NCBI GenBank assembly: GCA_021774075.1
Contig: JAJFJK010000134.1
Span: 1-37,608 of the forward strand
Source: Nitrosomonas sp.
GTDB taxonomy: Bacteria > Pseudomonadota > Gammaproteobacteria > Burkholderiales > Nitrosomonadaceae
Direction: 5' to 3'
DNA length: 37,608 bases
The position numbers and the translations under genes are program-made. Shown here piece by piece: positions 26,943 through 35,087 of the stretch (within the stretch, counting starts at the first letter, position 1; each line of letters begins with the position of its first letter). The notes under the pieces were generated by a model. That model worked only from the letters and a program-made list of their open reading frames with translations, made no database searches and was not told the DNA's origin.

Positions 26943-27137
26943 TTGGTGCAGGAAGACTGCTCAGATGCTAAACGCATTACACTGGTTATGGACAACCTGA
27001 ATATTCATACAGGCACATCGTTGTATAAAGCATTTGCCCCTGAGGTCGCGTGAGCTTGGTTGAACAAGTTGGCGTCGTTTATATCCAGAAGCATGGGAGT
27101 TGGCTTCAAATGGTTGAAAAGGATTCTGATTGAACTA
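26943..27137 (+). pseudogene. IS630-family transposase remnant
   Basis: A fragment reads LVQEDCSDAKRITLVMDNLN, then IHTGTSLYKAFAPE, up to an in-frame stop. After a frame change VYIQKHGSWLQMVEKDSD follows. These correspond to the second and third catalytic blocks of the IS630 transposase at 16971-18097 (IRLIMDNLNTH and HGSWLNMAE). The N-terminal half and both ends of the element are gone. It stops 11 bp before the start of the large secreted protein gene, so its right boundary may mark the joint at which that gene entered or was rearranged. Confidence 0.75.
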
Positions 27138-27148
27138 ACGGAGTCAAA

Positions 27149-29404
27149 ATGAAAATATTGCTACTGTTTTTTCTTGTTACAAGTTATATGCAGATAACAT
27201 CAGCCTTTGCGTCAGACCCATGTACTAATGATCCTGCTTGCTTTAAAGTTGACAATACCCAGTTTGATAATCCATATCACTTTATTTTTGTAGGGGCTTA
27301 TCCTTCCGATGAGTTGTTAATGTATCCTTTATTGAAAGATCATTGCTCTGAAACAAACAATTACTGTGCAATGATAATCGCTACACACGGAGAATCTGAA
27401 TGTGAGTTTAGTACAGGTGAAGTCTGTGGAAATATTCGTGCTACGGAGCTGCAAGAATCAGCAAAATATTTAAATACAGACCTATGGCATTATGATTTAC
27501 CTAGTGGTAATGAAATTTCACCAAATTCTATTTCGGCTATCAGAGATACATATAACAATATAGCGCAAGTGAGTGGTTTTATAGATGTATCAGATTACTT
27601 TAAATATATCCTTCAAGAATTACAGTTTTCGAATACAAAACCACTTGTTGTTATTAGTTTGCATCCCTTTCAAGGATCAATCAACCATCCGGAAGATAAA
27701 ATAGTAAAGGTTTTAGACGAATTCATTTCCAGTGCAGTAGAGCAGTTGCAAGAAAATAACATAAATATAGCTCATTACTACGCTGATTCACAATTAGAAA
27801 ATGACCAGCTTCCATTTATCAGTAGGCATGATGATTTTTTTATTGAATGTAGAAAAGGTAACGCACATTTACTTAGAACCAATACTCATTTAACCAATTA
27901 TGAGATTTTTGAACAGGGTTACTATGATATTTATCCTTCTCAGACATTTCACTTGGGCGAGGTAAGCAACAATACTGGTGATTATGAGTTTTGCTTTGAC
28001 AACACGATTCAATATTTCAACACTGCTCGCCCAGAAAAACTCATGGGCTTTTCTGTAACGGAACCCAACCAACTAAATGATATAAAGAGTTTTTCAAATG
28101 CCTTTTCTTTTACCCCACTACAGCCATCTGATATTACGGATTACCTCAATCAAAATGCAAACAAACTATTGCCCATTATTGAAATAGGTCGATTCTTCTT
28201 TGACGAAACGCTACAGATATTTAATTACTCGGATGTTGCACCTATTGTTCAAGCAATCGAAGCTTCTTCCCACCATGGTCCTATTTTGTTTCTAATTGAT
28301 GAGCCCCTGTGGCATATACGCTTTGGGTGTTTAAAAGGAATTAGTACAGCTTGTGAAGAAATTAATAATGATTATTCCAATACACTATCAATATTTAAAA
28401 AAACAGGACGCGATTTAAGGAAAGCTTTGCCAGAAGCTGGAATGATTCATATTGAAGCCTTTGCGGAATTAAATTATCAAAAAGCTACAAACCCATCCGG
28501 CACTATTATTCTGCTTGATGATGTTGAATATTTAGGATTTGACTGCTATGGCGCATTTGATAACTGTGGCGTTATCGATATCTCAGAAGCTTTTGTCGAA
28601 GCAAATGTCAGCGAGATTGCAAGTGAATTCAGAAACGACTATTTTAGCGCAACGTCTTTATTCAAAATAACGGATCCGGATATTAAAGACGCTATATTTA
28701 CTGCAGGAGTGTCCCAAGCTTTAGCGCCCGGAGATGTTTTAGGGATTATTTGCGACAGAATAGATAGTCTTTGTGTAACTGTCAGCCTTGCCAGTCTTCC
28801 TTCCAGACCACAGACTACATACATTGAATGGGTTTTGGAACTAATACAGTCGTTAGAAGCGCGTAACTCCATAGGCAGAAAGGCATTCCTTGTTGCTGGC
28901 GCATTCCAGGATTTTAATTCCTTCTCGTCTGAAACAAAAGCGATCGATCAAATCAATGCGTTTGTACAAACCTTGGATTCCTCAACTATTTTTGGCGGCC
29001 TGGGCGGCTTTGTCTGGGGAGACATCCAAGAGAGTTTCTTCCCTTTTATTGGCGGACGTTCCTTGTCGAGTGTGCGATCTGTAGTTGCTGATGCATTTCG
29101 TGCAAGAATACTTGAAAATACCATACTCGAATTGCCGCCTAGCATGAGTCTTGTCGGTGCAATTGGAAAACGGGGAGGTTTTAATAAAGTGCCAACAAAT
29201 GGTGCAACACAAGGCGAGCTTTATTTTCAAAATGCTGGCATGGACTCATGTTCAATAACTGTTAGTAACGAGCCAAGCCAAATAATGAAATTAGACCAGC
29301 TGAATTATATTGCGATTCCAGACTTAATAACACCGCTAGATGTCGAAGCAGAATGTTTCAAGGAAAATCAATCATTTGTAAAAACACTCCAATTTATCAA
29401 TTAG
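27149..29404 (+). CDS. Large secreted protein: degenerate PIG-L/LmbE deacetylase-like domain plus possible TIM-barrel domain
   Basis: This 751-residue protein has a signal peptide (1 to about 21, ending SAFA) and about 15 Cys, as expected for an exported disulfide-bonded protein. Residues about 43-195 follow the PIG-L/LmbE order: a beta strand FIFVGAYPSDELL (family AHPDDE), IIATHGES, IRATELQESAKYL (family R..E...A), and LHPFQGSINHPEDKIV in place of the HPDH block. The first metal His is Tyr51 and the general-base Asp is Ser53. From about 330 on, a series of strand-like segments (GFSVTEP, LLPIIEIGRFF, ILFLIDEPLW, GMIHIEAFAE, EYLGFDCYG, AFLVAGAFQ, GGFVWGDIQE) suggests a glycosidase-like TIM barrel. 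The ATG at 27149 follows CGGAGTCAAA. The gene is more AT-rich than its neighbours and lies beside an IS630 remnant. Function unknown; a carbohydrate role is inference. Confidence 0.65.
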   Translation: MKILLLFFLVTSYMQITSAFASDPCTNDPACFKVDNTQFDNPYHFIFVGAYPSDELLMYPLLKDHCSETNNYCAMIIATHGESECEFSTGEVCGNIRATELQESAKYLNTDLWHYDLPSGNEISPNSISAIRDTYNNIAQVSGFIDVSDYFKYILQELQFSNTKPLVVISLHPFQGSINHPEDKIVKVLDEFISSAVEQLQENNINIAHYYADSQLENDQLPFISRHDDFFIECRKGNAHLLRTNTHLTNYEIFEQGYYDIYPSQTFHLGEVSNNTGDYEFCFDNTIQYFNTARPEKLMGFSVTEPNQLNDIKSFSNAFSFTPLQPSDITDYLNQNANKLLPIIEIGRFFFDETLQIFNYSDVAPIVQAIEASSHHGPILFLIDEPLWHIRFGCLKGISTACEEINNDYSNTLSIFKKTGRDLRKALPEAGMIHIEAFAELNYQKATNPSGTIILLDDVEYLGFDCYGAFDNCGVIDISEAFVEANVSEIASEFRNDYFSATSLFKITDPDIKDAIFTAGVSQALAPGDVLGIICDRIDSLCVTVSLASLPSRPQTTYIEWVLELIQSLEARNSIGRKAFLVAGAFQDFNSFSSETKAIDQINAFVQTLDSSTIFGGLGGFVWGDIQESFFPFIGGRSLSSVRSVVADAFRARILENTILELPPSMSLVGAIGKRGGFNKVPTNGATQGELYFQNAGMDSCSITVSNEPSQIMKLDQLNYIAIPDLITPLDVEAECFKENQSFVKTLQFIN

Positions 29405-29614
29405 ATAATAATTCCTTCTTCAATATTTGTTTGCGCTCATTTTCTTCTATCAGAGGTAATACCGTCTTCATTCCCTACCAACCCATAGATTTCTGCGCAG
29501 ACCATCACAGAGCAGACGCCTCTTCTTCTAAAACACACCTCAACACGACAATCGGCGGATGATGCGGCATTCACAGATAGTCGATGGATTGTTCGTTGGC
29601 GGAATGATTAACGT

Positions 29615-30223
29615 TTACTGAACATCAATTGTCCCAGACCATTGTTGATTCTGCCCGCCATGACAGGGCCATTGAAGAATGGTAATACCATCCACGGATG
29701 ACACACCTGGCACATCAATACATAGACCGCTATGCACAGCAACAATCGTGGATGGGGAGCCCATGATTCGAAACTGTTGATGATCTTCAGTTGTACAAGT
29801 GTTTTGCTGTAGATGTGCGCCACTGTTTGTGGAAGTTCCTGCAACCTCAAGGCACTGACCGCTATGGCCGGCCTTAAGCTGGAAGATATCTGGCCCCATT
29901 GAGACAAGCTCAAACTGTTGATCCGCTTTGCCATCACAACTACCTTGCACGGCAGCCGCACCAGAATTTTGTGAGCCGTTCAAGATTTCCAGACATTTGT
30001 TACTGTGCGCCACCTTTAATGCGGTGATTGTCCCTGTTGACTGACTTGAAGATGCTGCTAGCGCCTCGCTTGTGGAATTTGCACTCTGCAATTGATCAGG
30101 ATTTGTGGAACTCGCTCCTGACGCAGCTTGAGCCATGATCGGTCTTACTTGTGTCCATCCTATCATGAAGAAAATAGTCAACCCGAATAATATTATCCAG
30201 GTCTTTAGGTCAATTTTTGGCAT
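29615..30223 (-). CDS. Membrane-anchored ricin-type beta-trefoil lectin
   Basis: The 202-residue protein has an N-terminal hydrophobic helix (about 8-24, TWIILFGLTIFFMIGW) that serves as a signal anchor or uncleaved signal. A Ser/Ala/Gln-rich linker (about 31-63) follows, then a complete three-lobed ricin B fold (about 66-200). The lobes end with the QxF/QxW signatures QQFEL (about 102), QQFRI (about 149) and QQWSG (about 193). The repeated CLEI, CLEV and CIDV segments carry the paired Cys. Such folds bind galactose-type or other sugars. No catalytic domain is attached. The start at 30223 is supported by AGGAGACGTG. It is convergent with the 751-residue secreted protein; 29405-29614 between them holds nothing I can identify. 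A functional link between the two is inference. Confidence 0.85.
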   Translation of the reverse strand: MPKIDLKTWIILFGLTIFFMIGWTQVRPIMAQAASGASSTNPDQLQSANSTSEALAASSSQSTGTITALKVAHSNKCLEILNGSQNSGAAAVQGSCDGKADQQFELVSMGPDIFQLKAGHSGQCLEVAGTSTNSGAHLQQNTCTTEDHQQFRIMGSPSTIVAVHSGLCIDVPGVSSVDGITILQWPCHGGQNQQWSGTIDVQ

Positions 30224-30630
30224 AAATCACGTCTCCTACTAATGTGAAGCTATGGTTATAGTTTGTTGAAAAGAATTCTTGTTTCGATTTATTTGAATTA
30301 ATTGTATTTTTGTATTTTTGTATTTTTAAGTAAAGGTCACAGCGCGTACCGCGACATATTATGAAAAGTGAATGCAATATCTGTGCCAATTTGAATTTAA
30401 TGCTATTAAACATTGATCTAGGTGAACTTCAATTAGAAATTGAAGCTATATTGTTGTCAGTTATTGACAAAACCCCATCTTTATAATTTAACAATATGTT
30501 TTATATGCGTTTATTTTGTCTCAGAAAAGAGACGGGTAGATGGAGAGCAGATTTCTACTGTTAATTTTTTATAAATCAGTTAGCATATATCACGCCGTTC
30601 AGGAAACATGCGTGCATTCATACAGCATGA
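30224..30630. other. Intergenic region, no gene seen
   Basis: AT-rich sequence upstream of the lectin gene. It contains three tandem GTATTTTT units (about 30304-30328) and a perfect 8-bp inverted repeat CTTCAATT/AATTGAAG (30427-30445) with a 3-nt loop, which could be an operator. No convincing promoter with correct spacing and no RNA gene was found. Confidence 0.4.
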
Positions 30631-30773
30631 AGGGCGCTTCTAAAAATTCAGAGTTCGCCCAAATGCAAGGCGCAGAAAAAATTTTGCAGCGCAGTATATA
30701 TTTGATATGACAGTAATAAATTTTTTCTGTAACACAGCAGTTGGGATGAAATCTGGATTTTTAGAAATGCCCT
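30631..30773 (+). repeat. Palindromic repeat family A, copy 4
   Basis: Starts AGGGCGCTTCTAAAAATTCA and ends TTTTTAGAAATGCCCT. It is 80 bp upstream of the alpha/beta-hydrolase start, so any promoter for that gene must lie within it or in the short stretch after it. Confidence 0.85.
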
Positions 30774-30853
30774 GAATTAAATACGCAATAATAACGTAAC
30801 TGTTTTGCACGAAATTGGAATCCGTATCATTCATACAGAGAGGATTAAATTTT

Positions 30854-31906
30854 ATGTCAGCGAATGAGTCCGTTAAATCCCCACAATATAATGAGCAGGT
30901 TATTCCTTTCAAAGCAGGTGATGGAAGAGACCTAAATCTAATTCATGTTCAAGGCAACACACCGCCGGATAAAGGGCCAGTCATTTTGGTGCATGGTGCG
31001 GGTGTACGCGCCAATATCTTTCGCGCACCTGTTGAAGTCGATTTTGTTGATGCGCTGATTGCCGCTGGTTATGATGTCTGGCTAGAAAACTGGCGTGCCA
31101 GCATAGACTTTGCACCTAATTTGTGGACTTTGGATCAAGCCGCGCTTTATGATCACCCTGCTGCAGTAAAAACCATACTTGCCGAGACGGGTACGGATAA
31201 ACTTAAAGCAGTAATTCACTGCCAAGGCTCCACCAGTTTTACCATGTCTGCCATGGCTGGCCTGATTCCTGAAGTGACCACCATTGTTAGTAATGCGGTT
31301 TCGCTACATACCGACGTGCCAAAATGGTCGGCAACCAAGCTCACTTATTTATTGCCTTTTGTTAAATTATTAACCAAGTATCTCAATCCGCACTGGGGCG
31401 TTGAAGCACCAAATTTAAGCGCCAAACTCATCACACTCCTGGTTAATCTGACACATCACGAATGCAATAATGCCGTGTGCAAACAAGTGAGTTTCACGTA
31501 TGGCAGTGGCTTCCCTGCGCTATGGAGCCATGAGAATCTGAATGATGAAACGCATGAATGGCTAAAAGAAGAATTCGCAGAAGTGCCGCTGCGTTTTTTT
31601 GAGCAAATTGTACGTTGTATCAAGCACGGCAGTCTGGTGACTGTGGAAGGTTTTAAAGAACTGGCAAGCGATTTTGCCAAGGAAGGCCCAAAAACGGATG
31701 CCCGTTTTGCGTTTTTTGCCGGGCGGGATAATCTGTGTTTCTTGCCCACCGGACAGGAAAAATCATACGAATATTTTTCCGCCTTGCGCAAAAATTACCA
31801 TACGCTGCATTTACTGCCCAATTATGGGCATCTGGACGTTTTTATGGGAAAAAATTCCCGTAACGATACGTATCCACTTCTCATCGCTGAACTTGATAAA
31901 AAATAA
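30854..31906 (+). CDS. Alpha/beta-hydrolase with a cysteine at the nucleophile position
   Basis: The 350-residue protein has the oxyanion-hole motif LVHGAGVRANIF (His47), a nucleophile elbow VIHCQGSTSF that places Cys123 where most hydrolases have Ser, an acidic residue in FFAGRDNLCF (Asp292) and a C-terminal NYGHLDVF (His326). The elbow recalls the Cys box of PHA synthases and dienelactone hydrolase. It also recalls the hydrolase domain fused to some GMC/cholesterol-oxidase-like proteins; that last comparison is from memory. The ATG at 30854 has GAGAGGATTAAATTTT upstream; a TTG 13 codons earlier is less likely. The ADC-like gene follows after 31 bp and a patatin gene after that, so a shared role in lipid or sterol-like substrate handling is plausible. 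Confidence 0.82.
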   Translation: MSANESVKSPQYNEQVIPFKAGDGRDLNLIHVQGNTPPDKGPVILVHGAGVRANIFRAPVEVDFVDALIAAGYDVWLENWRASIDFAPNLWTLDQAALYDHPAAVKTILAETGTDKLKAVIHCQGSTSFTMSAMAGLIPEVTTIVSNAVSLHTDVPKWSATKLTYLLPFVKLLTKYLNPHWGVEAPNLSAKLITLLVNLTHHECNNAVCKQVSFTYGSGFPALWSHENLNDETHEWLKEEFAEVPLRFFEQIVRCIKHGSLVTVEGFKELASDFAKEGPKTDARFAFFAGRDNLCFLPTGQEKSYEYFSALRKNYHTLHLLPNYGHLDVFMGKNSRNDTYPLLIAELDKK

Positions 31907-31937
31907 TCCCGAACATTCCTGCTAATGGAGAATATTT

Positions 31938-32975
31938 ATGTTATTTACACCCAGAAGAATCAAGGACTATACTGATAAGTACGCACTGGTTGATGGCATT
32001 CCATTTAAACTGCCGGTAGGTGCTGTCAATTCACCGGCATTAATGGCTGTCTTTCCAATTAATCTCGAAAAAGCTAAGGCGTTTTTACCCAAAAATGTGC
32101 AGCCCTTTTGTTTATGGAAACAAGGTCTATTAATTGTAACCGTCATTGATTATCGTGAAACGCCGATTGGCAAATATATTGAATACAGCATCGGTATTGC
32201 CTGCACGCACGGCAGCAAGCCTGCGCCAAGGCTGATACCGGGTATTTTTGCGAGCATTTTCAAAACCGGACAATATGTTATCGAACTGCCGGTTTCGTCA
32301 GAAGTCTCTGTTAAAGGCGGCAAAGGGATTTGGGGCATGCCCAAACACCAGGGACAACTGGACTTTAAAATTACGGATGACAAAGTCAGCAGCCAATATG
32401 ATCTGGATGGCCAACTTGTGGCGTATGTGGAAATCAAGAAACCAAAATTCAATTTTATTCCGCTAAAAATCCGTGCATCTAATTACTGCTCGTTTCGCGG
32501 CATGCTGATGAAATCCGATATTCTGCTGAATAATCGTTTTGGCATCTGCTTGTTTGGCAAAAATAAAGCGCGTTTTGTCATTGGTGACCATCCACGTTTA
32601 CAGGCATTAAAAGAACTGGAAATAGGTGAAGCTATTGCAGCCATCTACCTGCCAAGTATTCATGGCATTCTGGATGACCATGTTGAAAGCTGGTTCCTGA
32701 CTTATGATCAATTACCCGAAAAAGCACCGGAGGGTATGGAATCTGTTATTGATTTGGGATTAAGTGAAGAATGGCTGGCGCCCCCACAGGCCCCTATTCC
32801 ACCCGACCAGCCAGCGCAAACATCAGTTCCACCTGCCCAAACACAGACCGCGACACAAACTGCTGCACCACAACCTAACCAAGCGGAAGAAACTCCAGCG
32901 CAACCCGAGCAGCCAGCAACGGAAGAATCAATACCACCCAAGGAAGCGCCAAGTACTACTGAATCAAAACCATAA
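31938..32975 (+). CDS. Acetoacetate decarboxylase-like (ADC superfamily) protein with Pro/Gln-rich tail
   Basis: Residues about 20-275 match the ADC fold: LPVGAVNSPALMAVFPI, YRETPIGKYIEYSIGIAC, GKGIWGMPKHQGQL and PSIHGILDDHVESWFLTY. In true acetoacetate decarboxylase a Schiff-base Lys is followed by a second Lys; here the site reads Pro-Lys136-His137. The Lys is kept but its neighbour is changed, so the chemistry may differ (lyase, hydratase or non-enzymatic binding). The last 60 or so residues are a low-complexity Pro, Gln, Thr and Glu tail (APIPPDQPAQTSVPPAQ...) not typical of the family. The start has TGGAGAATATTT upstream. A family-A repeat begins 6 bp after the stop. Confidence 0.82.
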   Translation: MLFTPRRIKDYTDKYALVDGIPFKLPVGAVNSPALMAVFPINLEKAKAFLPKNVQPFCLWKQGLLIVTVIDYRETPIGKYIEYSIGIACTHGSKPAPRLIPGIFASIFKTGQYVIELPVSSEVSVKGGKGIWGMPKHQGQLDFKITDDKVSSQYDLDGQLVAYVEIKKPKFNFIPLKIRASNYCSFRGMLMKSDILLNNRFGICLFGKNKARFVIGDHPRLQALKELEIGEAIAAIYLPSIHGILDDHVESWFLTYDQLPEKAPEGMESVIDLGLSEEWLAPPQAPIPPDQPAQTSVPPAQTQTATQTAAPQPNQAEETPAQPEQPATEESIPPKEAPSTTESKP

Positions 32976-32980
32976 TTTAC

Positions 32981-33124
32981 AGGGCGCTTCTAAAAATTCA
33001 GAGTTCGCTCAAATGCAAGGCGCAGAAAAAGTTTTGTAGCGCAGCAACTATTTGATATAACAGCAATTAATTTTTTCTGTAACACAGCAGTTGGGATGAA
33101 ATCTGGGGTTTAAGAAGTACCCCT
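32981..33124 (+). repeat. Palindromic repeat family A, copy 5
   Basis: This is the most diverged copy, especially at the right end (GGGGTTTAAGAAGTACCCCT). It fills most of the gap between the ADC-like gene and the patatin gene, and ends 18 bp before the patatin start. It could attenuate or process the transcript. Confidence 0.82.
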
Positions 33125-33142
33125 CAGAAATAAAGGTATTTA

Positions 33143-34693
33143 ATGACAACGCTAACAAACATTCCACAAGCCACAACAACTGAAGATGGATCCACCGTTA
33201 AAAGAGCACTAATTTTACCGGGCGGTGGATTACGCTTATCTTATGCTGCTGGTGCGATCTCTGAGATTTTTGCACATGACATTGACTTTCAAATTATGGA
33301 TGGCACATCCGGCGGGTCATTAAATCTCGCTATGCTGCTATCCGGTTTGCCTATCGATGAAATCTGCGAGCGTTGGCGCACTCTCAATATGATGGACACC
33401 ATTTCATTGCGTTCTCTAAAGGATTGCATGAACGAGCCACACTTTGTCGCTGCTGGTAGCGCGGAAGCATTTCGCAAAAAGGTTTTTCCACATCTGGGGA
33501 TTGACGTCGCACGCATTAAAGAAGCAGAAGGTGTGCAGGCTACATTCAACGTGTGTAATTTCAGTACTAAAATGAATGAAGTGATCAGGCATCAGGATAT
33601 TACTGAAGATTTCCTCATCGCAGGAATATCATTACCCGGCACATTGCCGCCTGTGCATATCAACGGGACCACTTATCTGGATTCCGGTTTTATTCAGGAT
33701 GCCAATTTATTAGACCCAATTAAGAAAGGTGCCAATGAATTATGGCTGATCTGGATAATGGGCAATCTCCCTCAATACCGCAGTGGCTTATTGAATCTTT
33801 ATGTTCAAATGCTGGAAATGAGTGCCAATGGCGCATTAAATAAAGAAATCCTGCAAATTGAGGAAATCAATCAAAGAATTCTCAACGGTGAAACAGTCTA
33901 CGGGCATACCCAGCCGATTAAATTGCATCTCATTAAACCGGCACACCCGCTGCCACTTGATTCAGCCTTATATACCGGTCAAATCACACATACCCGACTG
34001 ATAGAAATGGGACGCGCTGATGCAAAAAATTATTTTGAACAACGCCAACCACAGGGTGTCCTCCTTAAACCAAGTACGCTTAAAATGACAAAACAAAGTC
34101 CTGGTATTTTCTTTAAAGAAACCATGGCTGGCGGCTTTTGGCTCAACACCACAGACCCCAAAGAAGGCAGAAAAACCGGTAACCGCGCGGGGACTGAATT
34201 AGCCATGCACGCTGAAGTCAATATTGATGATATTGATAAATTCATTGATCAACCCGACCACCCCGGGCATTTAATAGGCAGTATTGATTTTCAGCCGTTG
34301 GGGTTCGGTATAAAAGCTTATAACGGTGTGTTTAATCTGTTTAACCCAACGGATAATCCGGATATGAAATTAATGATTTATGAGTTGGCTTTTGTTCATA
34401 ATAATGAAGATTATTATCTAGCCGGGAAAAAAGAAGTGCATGACGGACCATTTTTTGATCTATGGGATGACACCACAACGCTTTACACGCAGCTGTATAA
34501 AGGCAAGGATAAATCCGGCGAGGTCATTGGCGCAGGCATTCTGACTTTGGGCGTTAAAGACTTAATCAAACTCGTATCGACCATAGAAGTCACCAACAAA
34601 CAATTGGAAACCGACACAGTCGCTACAGTCAGCAAATTTGGAAAATTCTTCATCGGTGAACTTTGGGACACCTATGTTATGCATATCAACTAA
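33143..34693 (+). CDS. Patatin-like phospholipase with C-terminal beta-rich domain
   Basis: The 516-residue protein starts with a patatin domain (about 20-300). The oxyanion loop is PGGGLRLSYAAG, the nucleophile elbow is GTSGG (Ser56) and the catalytic Asp180 lies in YLDSG. Serine-aspartate dyad enzymes of this type hydrolyse acyl lipids. Residues about 345-516 form a separate domain (FFKETMAGGFWLNTTDPKEG, GHLIGSIDFQPLGFGIKAY, MIYELAFVHNNEDYYLAGKK, DLWDDTTTLYTQL). As I recall, this resembles the linker domain found beside GMC oxidoreductase and alpha/beta-hydrolase domains in large cholesterol-oxidase-like proteins. The cluster also carries such a hydrolase as a separate gene, which supports a shared pathway. 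The target lipid is unknown. ATG at 33143, with AAAGGTATTTA upstream. Confidence 0.85.
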   Translation: MTTLTNIPQATTTEDGSTVKRALILPGGGLRLSYAAGAISEIFAHDIDFQIMDGTSGGSLNLAMLLSGLPIDEICERWRTLNMMDTISLRSLKDCMNEPHFVAAGSAEAFRKKVFPHLGIDVARIKEAEGVQATFNVCNFSTKMNEVIRHQDITEDFLIAGISLPGTLPPVHINGTTYLDSGFIQDANLLDPIKKGANELWLIWIMGNLPQYRSGLLNLYVQMLEMSANGALNKEILQIEEINQRILNGETVYGHTQPIKLHLIKPAHPLPLDSALYTGQITHTRLIEMGRADAKNYFEQRQPQGVLLKPSTLKMTKQSPGIFFKETMAGGFWLNTTDPKEGRKTGNRAGTELAMHAEVNIDDIDKFIDQPDHPGHLIGSIDFQPLGFGIKAYNGVFNLFNPTDNPDMKLMIYELAFVHNNEDYYLAGKKEVHDGPFFDLWDDTTTLYTQLYKGKDKSGEVIGAGILTLGVKDLIKLVSTIEVTNKQLETDTVATVSKFGKFFIGELWDTYVMHIN

Positions 34694-35069
34694 TGCATAT
34701 GGGTTCACACGTGATCTAACACTTTTGGACTTAAAGTACGGTTAAATCGTACGGTCGGCATTTTAAGGTTGACCAGCCGTTCACTGGAAACTGGTGACCG
34801 GCTGTTGTTGGCCGACTCCTGTCATTCGTAAGAATAATTCCCTAGTATTTTAGTCTGCGATCAATGGGGTCACCCATTAGTTCCAGGGAGGTGGTTCCTC
34901 CCCCGGTTTTGCATACTCTCATTTATGGTCAGCGCATTTAACGACATAGACCGAGACTATGTTAGACTCCTTTTGGTATCGTGCAGATAGGTCTTTCTGC
35001 ACATACGCTTACATTTAAGTAATGAGAGACATAATTCTGTGCTCTGGTCATCGCTTAAATTAAAATTTT
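34694..35069. other. Intergenic region with three hairpins
   Basis: No gene is seen. CAGCCGTTCAC can pair with GTGACCGGCTG (10 of 11) around 34776-34808. AATGGG-GTCA-CCCATT lies at 34863-34878 and GGGAGG-TGGTT-CCTCCC at 34886-34902. They lie 3' of the patatin gene and 5' of smbP and could be a terminator region, part of a dispersed repeat, or a structured leader. No long T-tract follows. Confidence 0.4.
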
Positions 35070-35087
35070 ATGGGTATTAAAATAAAC

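Noticed and set aside
30464-30487. TTGACA followed by TATAAT upstream of the hydrolase cluster
   Set aside because: The spacing is only 12 bp, too short for a sigma-70 promoter, and it lies before the family-A repeat.
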